Assembly (NCBI GenBank): GCA_937923355.1 | Contig: CALAIO010000356.1 | Location: 1 to 9,201, forward strand | Length of the DNA: 9,201 bases | Direction of reading: 5' to 3' | Source: an uncultured Rhizobiaceae group bacterium | GTDB taxonomy: Bacteria; Pseudomonadota; Alphaproteobacteria; Rhizobiales; Rhizobiaceae | Shown: positions 1-7,245 of the stretch, in pieces | Position numbering within the stretch: the first letter of the stretch is position 1 | Layout of the letters: each line of letters opens with the position of its first letter | The notes under the pieces: model-generated | Told to the model about the DNA's origin: nothing | The model's input: only the letters and a program-made list of their open reading frames with translations | The model's database searches: none | Made by a program: the position numbers and the translations under genes

Positions 1-1297
1 CAGCAAAAGACATTTGAAAGCCCGGAGACAAAAGACTCTGCGGATTGATTACCAGAATGATTACCGCCGAAATCGCAACACTTCGCATCGTGATAGCGCG
101 CTTATCCATTAAGACAGCAAGCAACATAACCGAAATCATCACCCAAGCACGTTGCGTTGCGATACCCGTTCCAGAAAGCATGAGATATCCGGTTGCACTC
201 ACGAAACCTGCGCACACTGCCCATTTTTTAATTGGATGGCGTAACACAAGGTTAGGCAGATATGCCAAAATCAGCCGAATGCACCAAATCACGGTCAGTG
301 TTACCAAAGCCATGTGCAAGCCTGAGATGGCCAGAATATGCGCCAACCCAGTTTTGCGTAATGTTTCCTGTACCTCTTGCGGGATATAGGTCTTGTTACC
401 AGTTACAAGTGCAACGGCAATCTTGCCAGTCGCATCTGGCATGGCTTTTAAAATTCTTCCCTCAACTGCAATACGCATTTTGTTGATCTGAATGATAAAC
501 TTCTCACCAAATTCTAATTCATGTTTTGCGTCCCCTTTGGACGGTCTTCCCATAAAAAAGCCGCTTCCCCCCACTCCATCATGCCATGAGAAAAATGAGA
601 AATCATACCCGCCTGGATAAACAGGACCTGATACGGGTTGTAAGCGTACCAATCCAGTTATACCTTCGCCTGGTGAAATTCTTTCATGCTTCGCGACCGA
701 AGAAACCCGTATTCTTTTTGGTGTTTGATTGATGTCCAAGCCTTCCAGTATAATTGGCTTGATTAAATATCGGGCCGCCCCTCTTCTGCTTTGATCAACG
801 CCCAATACAACGCCCTGTAATTGGGTTGTGATTTGTCGTTCGATAATTGGTGTATGATTTATGAGCGTTGCAAATTGTGCAAAAAACATACCTGCCAAAA
901 CTGCAGCCAAGCTAAGCAAAAAATAATATAGTTTACTTTGCAAATCCAATTTTATGACCAAGCCAATCAACGCAATAGCCGTGAATGCGACCATGTAGAT
1001 AGATGGCTCAGCAGGAATTGAGAAATAGATGAGTATCCCTACCCCTAAAAAAACTGGTAGAAAATTAAAGCCAAGGCCAGTCTCAACCTCATGAATGACG
1101 CATTGTTTTAAGCTGTCTTTTATATCCAGTAAGTGATTTGAAGTTTTTAATTTCAAACGCTTATAGCGTGTTAATGGCGCAGGCGCATAGAAACTCTTGG
1201 CTTCAAGAGCAAACCATTCCGTTTTTAGATGCGTCTCTGTATTTTGTTTTTCTTGCTTTTGTTTTATCTGGACGCCTGACGATTTTTCCTCTGTCAA
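1..1297 (-). CDS. comEC: ComEC/Rec2-family DNA-uptake channel protein, N-terminal 432 residues (3' end outside window)
   Basis: Inner-membrane channel thought to carry single-stranded DNA into the cytoplasm in natural transformation. The minus-strand frame is open from the stop at 1334-1336 to the window edge; I translated it by hand. With the TTG start at 1297, residues 1-74 are polar and Lys/Gln-rich, and hydrophobic segments follow at about 75-98, 102-117 and 124-142. The soluble DUF4131-type region carries PGGYDF at 228-233. The competence domain opens with GLAHILAISGLHMALV at 317-332, a hallmark of the family, and SPGFQMSFA lies at the window edge. There is no frameshift or internal stop. 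No in-frame ATG occurs before residue 102, which is inside the membrane region, so a non-ATG start is required: TTG at 1297 (chosen) or TTG at 1156. Neither has a strong Shine-Dalgarno site. It is transcribed divergently from gltX. In relatives lexA often lies beyond comEC (known synteny, not visible here). The family is certain; the start is not. Confidence 0.93.
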   Translation of the reverse strand, partial: MTEEKSSGVQIKQKQEKQNTETHLKTEWFALEAKSFYAPAPLTRYKRLKLKTSNHLLDIKDSLKQCVIHEVETGLGFNFLPVFLGVGILIYFSIPAEPSIYMVAFTAIALIGLVIKLDLQSKLYYFLLSLAAVLAGMFFAQFATLINHTPIIERQITTQLQGVVLGVDQSRRGAARYLIKPIILEGLDINQTPKRIRVSSVAKHERISPGEGITGLVRLQPVSGPVYPGGYDFSFFSWHDGVGGSGFFMGRPSKGDAKHELEFGEKFIIQINKMRIAVEGRILKAMPDATGKIAVALVTGNKTYIPQEVQETLRKTGLAHILAISGLHMALVTLTVIWCIRLILAYLPNLVLRHPIKKWAVCAGFVSATGYLMLSGTGIATQRAWVMISVMLLAVLMDKRAITMRSVAISAVIILVINPQSLLSPGFQMSFA

Positions 1298-1316
1298 ACC
1301 AGACCCACTTAAATTA

Positions 1317-1344
1317 CTTGTCTCTTTTACCCACTATGCTAAAT
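1317..1344 (+). promoter_or_regulatory. Candidate sigma-70-type promoter for gltX
   Basis: CTTGTC at 1317-1322 and CTAAAT at 1339-1344 each match the alphaproteobacterial housekeeping pattern (CTTGAC, CTATAT) at five of six positions, separated by 16 bases. Transcription would start near 1351, giving a leader of about 70 bases that contains the inverted repeat at 1373-1403. Assignment is by eye only; the spacing is one base short of the preferred 17. Confidence 0.35.
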
Positions 1345-1372
1345 GAGCAATAACTTCATCAAATAGACAAAT

Positions 1373-1403
1373 TGAGCCAACTGCAAGTTTTCGTCTTGGC
1401 TCA
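1373..1403. repeat. Inverted repeat in the gltX leader / comEC-gltX divergent region
   Basis: TGAGCCAA at 1373-1380 is an exact reverse complement of TTGGCTCA at 1396-1403, with a 15-base loop. No T-run follows, so it is not a classic terminator. A second, mutually exclusive pairing exists: GCTC at 1399-1402 with GAGC at 1410-1413, which would cover the weak ribosome-binding stretch AGCGAG (1407-1412) of gltX. It could be a leader structure or an operator shared by the divergent genes; no function is shown. Confidence 0.45.
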
Positions 1404-1423
1404 TCAAGCGAGCACAAACAAAT

Positions 1424-2845
1424 ATGACCAAACCTGTCGTCACTCGATTTGCCCCATCTCCTACCGGCTACCTGCATATTGGAGGCGCACGAACAGCGCT
1501 TTTCAATTGGCTTTTTGCCAAGGCAAATGGCGGCAAGATGTTGCTTCGTATTGAGGATACCGATCGCAAGCGTTCGACTGAGGATGCTATAACTGCCATC
1601 AAGGATGGTCTTTCATGGCTCGGCCTTGAATGGGATGGTGATGCAATTTCACAATACGCTCGTGCGGATAGACACCGCGAAGTTGCGCATCAGATGGTAG
1701 AGAACGGCTCTGCCTATAAATGTTATTGTACGCCTGAAGAAATTTCCGCCATGCGCGATAAAGCACAAGCAGAAGGCTTGCCATCCAGATATGATGGTAC
1801 ATGGCGCGACCGTGATCCATCTGAAGCACCAAAAGATGCACCTTTTGTTATTCGCCTACGCGCGCCACTTGAAGGTCAGACCCTTGTTGATGATCAGGTT
1901 CAAGGTGAAGTAACGTTTGCAAATACTGATCTTGATGATCTTATTCTTTTGCGCTCTGACGGTAACCCTACTTACATGCTGGCTGTGGTTGTAGATGACC
2001 ATGATATGGCAGTCACACACATCATTCGTGGTGACGATCACTTGATTAATGCGGCGCGTCAGACATTGATTTTTCAAGGCATGGGCTGGGATGTCCCCAC
2101 CATGGCGCACATCCCGCTTATTCATGGCGCTGATGGTGCAAAACTTTCCAAACGTCACGGTGCAACAGGGGCAGAGAAATATCGTGAGATGGGATATTTG
2201 CCCGCAGCGCTTAGAAACTACCTCGTAAAACTGGGGTGGTCGCATGGTGATGATGAAATCATGACAACCGAACAGATGATCGAGTGGTTTGGTTTTGACG
2301 GCATGAACAAGGCTGCTGCACGTTTTGATTTCACCAAGCTTGAAGCCATAAATGGACAATATATTCGCGAGTCAGATGATGAAGCTTTGCTCGCTTATTT
2401 TGAAACGGTTGCCAATGAAATTGAAGGTGGAAAATTCATTCTTGATAATTTGAATGATGAAACCAGACCTATGCTTTTGAAAGCCATGCCTGCCCTTAAA
2501 GAGCGTGCTAAAACGCTTATCAACCTTGCGCAAGGAGCAGCCTTTATTTTTGAAAAGCGCCCTATCCCAATGGAAGAAAAAGCGTCCAAGCTTCTGGATG
2601 ACGATGGGCTTGCCGTTATCAAGGGTATGCTTCCTGCATTTGAAGCGCTCCAGAACTGGTCACCTGAAACTGTTGAGCAGTGCATTCGTGATTATACAGA
2701 ATCAAATGACACCAAGCTTGGTAAAGTAGCGCAACCAATACGAGCAGCGGTAACTGGCAAAGCGACCTCACCTGGTGCATTTGACGTGTTACAGATTCTT
2801 GGGCGCGATCTCTCGATCTCCCGTATGAAGGATGTAATTACCTAA
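1424..2845 (+). CDS. gltX: Glutamyl-tRNA synthetase (class I)
   Basis: Cytoplasmic enzyme that uses ATP to charge tRNA with glutamate. In alphaproteobacteria it often also charges tRNA-Gln for later amidation by GatCAB (family knowledge). Length is 473 residues, normal for the bacterial enzyme. The Rossmann catalytic core shows [14 protein letters not shown] at 8-21, with HIGG (18-21) as the HIGH-type signature, and KLSKRHG (240-246) as the KMSKS-type loop. RIEDTD is at 42-47 and IRGDDHL at 201-207. The C-terminal part is the helical anticodon-binding region, ending in the conserved stretch [15 protein letters not shown] (431-445). The ATG at 1424 places the catalytic motif where the family has it; the ribosome site is weak (AGCGAG, 11 bases upstream). 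One half of the zinc-binding knuckle remains (C100, C102), but the second half is W127/D129 rather than Cys/His. It is divergent from comEC and followed by gltA in the same direction after 234 bases. No clear terminator separates them. Confidence 0.97.
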   Translation: MTKPVVTRFAPSPTGYLHIGGARTALFNWLFAKANGGKMLLRIEDTDRKRSTEDAITAIKDGLSWLGLEWDGDAISQYARADRHREVAHQMVENGSAYKCYCTPEEISAMRDKAQAEGLPSRYDGTWRDRDPSEAPKDAPFVIRLRAPLEGQTLVDDQVQGEVTFANTDLDDLILLRSDGNPTYMLAVVVDDHDMAVTHIIRGDDHLINAARQTLIFQGMGWDVPTMAHIPLIHGADGAKLSKRHGATGAEKYREMGYLPAALRNYLVKLGWSHGDDEIMTTEQMIEWFGFDGMNKAAARFDFTKLEAINGQYIRESDDEALLAYFETVANEIEGGKFILDNLNDETRPMLLKAMPALKERAKTLINLAQGAAFIFEKRPIPMEEKASKLLDDDGLAVIKGMLPAFEALQNWSPETVEQCIRDYTESNDTKLGKVAQPIRAAVTGKATSPGAFDVLQILGRDLSISRMKDVIT

Positions 2846-2984
2846 ATCAAAATTCGAATTTCTCTGTCTCTGTGACCATTGTCTTACTTGTGTCATGGAG
2901 AGAAATCATATAGCTAATATCGCAACGACGCGTCTTTCTCGGACTGTGTCAGCTTAATTTAAAAAAGAGCAATTGGCGGATAGT

Positions 2985-2999
2985 AGATAACAGTTATCT
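2985..2999. repeat. 15-base palindrome upstream of gltA
   Basis: AGATAAC, a single central A, then GTTATCT: a perfect dyad with 7-base arms, centred 88 bases before the gltA start. The odd length with an unpaired centre and the AT-rich arms look more like a protein-binding operator than an RNA hairpin, since a 1-base loop cannot form. The binding protein is unknown to me. A chance origin is possible. Confidence 0.4.
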
Positions 3000-3066
3000 C
3001 TAGGCCCCTCCATTAGAAATCATTTTGATTTTAATGGCGTACTTGGCAAAGGCCGGTTGCGAATAG

Positions 3067-3072
3067 AAAGGA
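3067..3072 (+). promoter_or_regulatory. Shine-Dalgarno site of gltA
   Basis: AAAGGA lies 7 bases before the ATG at 3080. It is the best ribosome-binding site in the window and fixes the gltA start. It fits a highly expressed TCA-cycle gene. Confidence 0.8.
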
Positions 3073-3079
3073 CTATTTA

Positions 3080-4369
3080 ATGGCTAACGACAAGGCAACC
3101 CTAAACATTGGCGACAAGAGCTGGGATTTTTCTGTACGCCAGGCAAGTGTTGGTCCTGATATTATTGATATCACTACGCTTTACAAAGAAACTGGCGCTT
3201 TTACATTCGATCCTGGTTTCACATCAACAGCGTCTTGTGAGAGTGATATTACCTTTATCGACGGTGATGAAGGCATGCTATTGCACCGTGGTTACGCCAT
3301 TGACGAACTGGCTGATAAGGGTGATTTCCTAGAGACTTGTTACCTGCTTTTATATGGTGAGTTGCCAACTCAAGCCGAAGGCGATGCGTTTCGTCACCGT
3401 GTAACCATGCACACAATGGTGCATGAACAAATGAATAAGTTCTACACAGGGTTCCGTCGCGATGCGCACCCTATGGCGATTATGTGTGGTGTTGTCGGCG
3501 CATTGTCTGCCTTCTATCATGACTCAACAGATATCTCTGATGAAAATCAGCGTATGATTGCTTCTCTTCGCATGATTGCTAAAATGCCTACTCTGGCAGC
3601 CATGGCTCACAAGTATCACACAGGACAACCTTTCGTTTATCCTCGCAATGATTTGGATTATGCGTCTAACTTCCTACATATGTGTTTTGCGGTTCCGACT
3701 GAAGAATACAAAGTAAATCCGGTTCTTGCTCGTGCTATGGACAAGATCTTCACGCTTCACGCCGACCACGAACAAAATGCTTCTACGTCTACTGTGCGCT
3801 TAGCCGGTTCATCGGGCGCTAACCCGTTCGCATGTATTGCAGCAGGTATCGCTTGTCTTTGGGGCCCGGCACATGGTGGCGCTAACGAGGCTGCACTTAA
3901 CATGCTTCAAGAGATTGGCACTGTTGATAATATTCCTGAATATGTGAGACGTGCAAAAGATAAGAATGATCCGTTCCGCTTGATGGGCTTTGGTCACCGT
4001 GTTTATAAAAACTATGACCCACGCGCTAAAATCATGCAGCAAACAACGCATGAAGTTTTAAAAGAGCTTGGCATCAAGGATGACCCTACTCTTGAAGTTG
4101 CAATGGAGCTTGAACGCATTGCATTGACAGATGAGTACTTCATCGAGAAGAAGCTTTACCCGAATATCGACTTTTATTCTGGCATCACGCTTCGTGCGCT
4201 TGGCTTCCCAACAAACATGTTCACAGTGCTATTTGCGGTTGCACGTACAGTTGGCTGGATCGCACAGTGGAAAGAAATGATTGAAGATCCAAAACAAAAA
4301 ATTGGTCGTCCACGTCAACTTTATACAGGGCCGACTATCCGCCCTTATGTCGATGTAAATAAACGATAA
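3080..4369 (+). CDS. gltA: Type II (hexameric) citrate synthase
   Basis: Condenses acetyl-CoA with oxaloacetate to citrate, the entry step of the TCA cycle, in the cytoplasm. The 429 residues match the length of the Gram-negative hexameric class (E. coli GltA 427). The N-terminal beta-rich part, found in this class, is present: [16 protein letters not shown] at 62-77. Catalytic residues are in place: H265 in [12 protein letters not shown]306 in FGHRVYK, and D364 in NIDFYSG. The block [14 protein letters not shown] (227-240) is fully conserved. The start is fixed by AAAGGA 7 bases upstream. By alignment from memory, the position of E. coli Cys206, linked to NADH inhibition, is T207 here. The gene has its own long leader, follows gltX, and converges on lpxB with a hairpin terminator between them. 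Identification is firm. Confidence 0.98.
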   Translation: MANDKATLNIGDKSWDFSVRQASVGPDIIDITTLYKETGAFTFDPGFTSTASCESDITFIDGDEGMLLHRGYAIDELADKGDFLETCYLLLYGELPTQAEGDAFRHRVTMHTMVHEQMNKFYTGFRRDAHPMAIMCGVVGALSAFYHDSTDISDENQRMIASLRMIAKMPTLAAMAHKYHTGQPFVYPRNDLDYASNFLHMCFAVPTEEYKVNPVLARAMDKIFTLHADHEQNASTSTVRLAGSSGANPFACIAAGIACLWGPAHGGANEAALNMLQEIGTVDNIPEYVRRAKDKNDPFRLMGFGHRVYKNYDPRAKIMQQTTHEVLKELGIKDDPTLEVAMELERIALTDEYFIEKKLYPNIDFYSGITLRALGFPTNMFTVLFAVARTVGWIAQWKEMIEDPKQKIGRPRQLYTGPTIRPYVDVNKR

Positions 4370-4387
4370 TCTCTGAAATAATCTTAT

Positions 4388-4416
4388 AAATGGCTGGTTT
4401 TTAACCGGCCATTTTT
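4388..4416 (+). terminator. Rho-independent terminator of gltA, in the convergent gap with lpxB
   Basis: AAATGGCTGGTT (4388-4399) pairs with AACCGGCCATTT (4403-4414) as a 12-base stem with one T-G wobble and a TTT loop. It is followed by a T-rich tail through 4416 and on into ATTATT. It begins 18 bases after the gltA stop. On the minus strand the same hairpin comes 12 bases after the lpxB stop with only a broken T-tract (TATAAGA), so it may also end the lpx operon, less efficiently. Confidence 0.88.
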
Positions 4417-4425
4417 ATTATTGAG

Positions 4426-5565
4426 TTACGTGTTTACAATCTCAATGATTTTTTGGGCAGCCACTTTTGCGCCAGATTTTTCGCTCTTTAATTGCTTAAT
4501 GATTTTATCAAATCCCTTAAGCTGAATATTGCGTTCTTCGCCATTCATCATCAACCGTTCCAACATTCGAGCCAGATGTTGCGGGTGCGCATTTTCGTTA
4601 AGTCGTTCAGGAACAACAGGGTAATCTGCAATCAGATTTGGCAAAGCTGTTGTCCAGGCAGTGATCATATGGCGAAGCTGCATCATGATACGATCCAGCT
4701 TGTAAATTGAAATCATGGGGACTTTATAAAGCGCCAGTTCAAGTATAACGGTTCCAGAAGTTGCAAGCGCCATATCTGCGTCCTTGAAAGCCTGTTTCTT
4801 GGCCCCTTCGCCAGTAACAATATCAGGTTTCACATCCCAATTTTGTACATGCTCGCGGATTTCATTTTCCAATTTACCAACCGCAGGCAGTGTCGCTTCA
4901 AACGCGTTTCCTCTCGCTTTTAATATTGCGAGCGTATCTCGAATAACAGGAAGCATGAGCTTTAGCTCGCCACGTCTTGACCCTGGTAAAACAAGTAGCT
5001 TTGGCACATCAGCGCATTTCTTTCTTGCGCTTGTTGCAATCGAGGGAATTTCAGATGCGAGCGGATGGCCTACATAGGTTGCGTCAGGGCCTCCCAATTT
5101 TTTCAGCAGCTCAGGCTCAAACGGCAGAATTGCCATGATATGATCAATATATGGCTTGATTTTCTTCGCGCGCCCTTCCCGCCATGCCCAAACCGTTGGT
5201 GCTACGTATTTTACAATTTTAACCTGAGGCATTTGTTTGCGCACTTTTTTCGCAACACGGTAAGAAAACTCTGGACTGTCGATCAACAAAAGAACGTCGG
5301 GCTTTTTCTCAATCACATCGTTTACGGTTTGACGAATTCTTTTAAGCAGACTTGGCAGCTTTTTTACAACTGCCGATACACCCATGACGGAAAGTTCTGA
5401 AATATCAAAGAGACTATCAACACCCCGTGCCTTCATGCGCGAACCGCCCAGCCCCATGGGTTCTATTTCTTGTGACAAATCATCAAACGCATTTAACAGT
5501 TTTTCGCCAAGCGCATCGCCAGATTCTTCCCCCACAACAAAATAGACACGAAGTTTCTCTGGCAT
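4426..5565 (-). CDS. lpxB: Lipid-A-disaccharide synthase
   Basis: Peripheral inner-membrane glycosyltransferase (family GT19, GT-B fold). It joins UDP-2,3-diacylglucosamine to lipid X, giving the beta-1,6-linked lipid A disaccharide. Length is 379 residues, as usual. Visible family blocks are VGEESGDALG (11-20), GLGGSRM (38-44), LLIDSPEF (93-100, matching the IDAPDF catalytic-region block of E. coli), APTVWAWREGRAKKI (122-136), FEPELL (149-154), YVGHPL (164-169), LVLPGSRRGE (191-200) and ATSGTVILELAL (268-279). The start ATG overlaps the lpxI stop by one base (TAATG), so translation is probably coupled to lpxI, whose product makes one of its substrates. It is the last gene of the operon and converges on gltA. 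No anomaly seen. Confidence 0.97.
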   Translation of the reverse strand: MPEKLRVYFVVGEESGDALGEKLLNAFDDLSQEIEPMGLGGSRMKARGVDSLFDISELSVMGVSAVVKKLPSLLKRIRQTVNDVIEKKPDVLLLIDSPEFSYRVAKKVRKQMPQVKIVKYVAPTVWAWREGRAKKIKPYIDHIMAILPFEPELLKKLGGPDATYVGHPLASEIPSIATSARKKCADVPKLLVLPGSRRGELKLMLPVIRDTLAILKARGNAFEATLPAVGKLENEIREHVQNWDVKPDIVTGEGAKKQAFKDADMALATSGTVILELALYKVPMISIYKLDRIMMQLRHMITAWTTALPNLIADYPVVPERLNENAHPQHLARMLERLMMNGEERNIQLKGFDKIIKQLKSEKSGAKVAAQKIIEIVNT

Positions 5566-6434
5566 TATATATTACCCGTCTCGAGACCATAAACAAAAAC
5601 ACCCGCCTGTTTTGCCTTTGCCAGTGTCTCTTCTTTTTCAAGTAGCAAAGAATGGTCTGCTTCAATGGCGACGCCTTTGAGGCCAGCTTTTATTACAGCT
5701 TCTATGGTCTGTGGACCAATTGTCGGCAGGTCTGCCCGCATATCCTGATCAGGCTTCATGGTTTTCACCAAAACACCATGTTTGCCATCTTCAAACAATC
5801 GCCCTGACGCACGCATGGACGCAATACGCTCCAACATGCCATCTGTGCCTTCAATGCCCTCAACAGCGACGACGCGTCCGCCTACAGCCACTGCAGCCTG
5901 GCCAATATCAAGCGCACCAAGCGCTTTACAGGCTTCGAATGCCTTATCAATATTATGCAAGGCTTTCTTTGATGGCTTTCTGCCAAACAAAAGTCCCTTT
6001 GGTGTTAATAATTCCGGCATAATATCATGTGCTCCAACCACTGTGACGCCATATTGATCAAACAGTTTCATCAACCCAGTCAAAAGTGAATTATCCCCCC
6101 CTACCATAAACGCCATAACCTTGGATAGGGATACTACGCCTCCCCAATCCATGTCTCTAAAGCGTAATGTAGGCCGCGTTACTCCGCCAGCGAATACCAT
6201 TTGTTTTATATTATTGGATTGAAGATGCTTGAAAAAACGCCCAAGCTTACCCCAAACAAACAACTCATTGTTGAAATCATTTATCCAAGGTTCAACTTCA
6301 CCTTCAATCCCAACAATAAAAGGTTCGTGGCCCATGGTGCGCAAATGCTCAGCCAATTCTCTCGGCAGGCTACCGCGACCAGCAAATATACCAACATTTG
6401 CAATAATTTTTAGAGGTGCGTTTTCAGTGCTCAT
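5565..6434 (-). CDS. lpxI: UDP-2,3-diacylglucosamine pyrophosphatase, LpxI type
   Basis: Hydrolyses UDP-2,3-diacylglucosamine to lipid X and UMP in the cytoplasm. LpxI is the alphaproteobacterial functional replacement for LpxH and unrelated to it (formerly DUF1009). The 289 residues match the family. The N-terminal domain has VGIFAGRGSLPRELAEHL (14-31) and FAGGVTRP (81-88). The C-terminal catalytic domain has GRKPSKKA (151-158), DIGQAAVAVGGRVVAVEGIEGTDGML (176-201, given as key span with G196, D198), and DMRADLPTIGP (231-241). D235 in RADLPTIG probably corresponds to the essential D225 of Caulobacter LpxI, inferred from motif context. It starts 7 bases after the lpxA stop, and AGGTG, overlapping that stop codon, can serve as its ribosome site. 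Its end overlaps the lpxB start. Position between lpxA and lpxB supports the call. Confidence 0.95.
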   Translation of the reverse strand: MSTENAPLKIIANVGIFAGRGSLPRELAEHLRTMGHEPFIVGIEGEVEPWINDFNNELFVWGKLGRFFKHLQSNNIKQMVFAGGVTRPTLRFRDMDWGGVVSLSKVMAFMVGGDNSLLTGLMKLFDQYGVTVVGAHDIMPELLTPKGLLFGRKPSKKALHNIDKAFEACKALGALDIGQAAVAVGGRVVAVEGIEGTDGMLERIASMRASGRLFEDGKHGVLVKTMKPDQDMRADLPTIGPQTIEAVIKAGLKGVAIEADHSLLLEKEETLAKAKQAGVFVYGLETGNI

Positions 6435-6441
6435 AAAGCAC

Positions 6442-7245
6442 CTAACCTTCCCGGTTTGACCTTGGTGTACAAAGGGAACGATTTTCTGATGCTTTTATGA
6501 AGTCCAAAATGCTTGAAACGACAGGGTCATCGCCCATCTCTTTTTCAGCGATGTTTACAGCATCCATAATGGTAGCATCTGAATTGAAAATATCTTTAAA
6601 TGCTTTTCGCGCTTTATTGATGCTTTCACGATCAATATTCGCACGTTTCATGCCTATCAGATTAAGTCCACCAAGATATGCTCTGTTTCCAAGGGCAATA
6701 CCGTATGGGATAATATCATTTTCAACGCCTGCAAGACCGCCAACAAAAGCATTCTTGCCAATACGACAGAACTGATGCACGCCTGCACCGCCGCCCATAA
6801 TGACGTTGTCTCCGACATGGCAATGGCCAGCTACCATAACCGCATTTGAGAAAATTACATTATTACCAATCTTGCAATCATGCGCAACGTGCGCATTCGC
6901 AAGGAAAAAGCAATTATTACCGATGATGGTCTTTCCATCATCACCCTCAGTTCCAGGGTTAATTGTTACACCTTCACGAATTGTACAATTATCGCCAATC
7001 ATGAGAGAATTTTCTTCACCATGGTATTTTAAATCCTGAGGCTCATGGCCAACCGATGCAAAAGGAAAAATTTTCGCGTTCTTGCCAATCGTCGTATTAC
7101 CCACAACAACTGCATGCGAATGCAATACGCTTCCTTCGCCAATCTTAACGTCAGCACCAATATGGCAGAAAGGCCCAATTATAACGTCCGCAGCAATTTG
7201 TGCGCCAGTTTCAATAACTGAACTCGTATGAATATTCGTTGTCAT
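6442..7245 (-). CDS. lpxA: UDP-N-acetylglucosamine O-acyltransferase
   Basis: First step of lipid A synthesis: transfers a 3-hydroxyacyl chain from ACP to the 3-OH of UDP-GlcNAc. The 267 residues form a left-handed parallel beta-helix of hexapeptide repeats (about 10-185), then a helical C-terminal domain. Known landmarks align with E. coli LpxA at a constant offset of -3. The catalytic base H125 is H122 here (NAHVAHDC, 117-124), H144 is H141, and the H160/Q161 pair is H157/Q158. The acyl-chain-length position G173 is G170 (FVGGLAGV, 167-174), so a glycine that leaves the chain pocket long is retained. YHGEENS (74-80) and GNRAYLGGLNLIGMKR (186-201) are also typical. The ATG overlaps the fabZ stop by one base, implying coupled translation. 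lpxI follows after 7 bases. Confidence 0.97.
   Translation of the reverse strand: MTTNIHTSSVIETGAQIAADVIIGPFCHIGADVKIGEGSVLHSHAVVVGNTTIGKNAKIFPFASVGHEPQDLKYHGEENSLMIGDNCTIREGVTINPGTEGDDGKTIIGNNCFFLANAHVAHDCKIGNNVIFSNAVMVAGHCHVGDNVIMGGGAGVHQFCRIGKNAFVGGLAGVENDIIPYGIALGNRAYLGGLNLIGMKRANIDRESINKARKAFKDIFNSDATIMDAVNIAEKEMGDDPVVSSILDFIKASENRSLCTPRSNREG

Larger units (their letters stand above)
2846..3079 (+). other. gltX-gltA intergenic region / gltA leader
   Basis: This 234-base stretch has no credible gene. Just after the gltX stop is an AT-rich perfect palindrome, AAATTCGAATTT (2850-2861), but no GC-rich hairpin with a T-run. An 8-base palindrome GACGCGTC sits at 2927-2934 and a 15-base one at 2985-2999. 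I found no convincing -35/-10 pair. The length suggests that gltA has its own promoter here. Confidence 0.5.

Noticed and set aside
45..486. Two overlapping plus-strand frames near the left edge
   Set aside because: They are antisense to the comEC competence domain, which I could read without interruption on the minus strand.
1339..1359. Six-codon minus-strand frame starting ATG at 1359, ahead of comEC
   Set aside because: Too short, out of frame with comEC, and without a ribosome site; a leader-peptide role cannot be supported.
1361..1387. Possible comEC promoter on the minus strand (CTTGCA ... CTATTT)
   Set aside because: The spacing is 15 bases and the -35 matches only four of six positions, so it is not reliable.
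1856..2359. 167-codon open frame on the minus strand opposite gltX
   Set aside because: Antisense to the conserved core of gltX. The product is rich in Cys, His and Ile with no domain pattern, and there is no ribosome site; it is a shadow frame.
2887..2920. Possible gltA promoter (CTTGTG followed by TATAGC or TAATAT)
   Set aside because: Spacings of about 15 or 21 bases do not fit a housekeeping promoter; no better pair was found in the leader.
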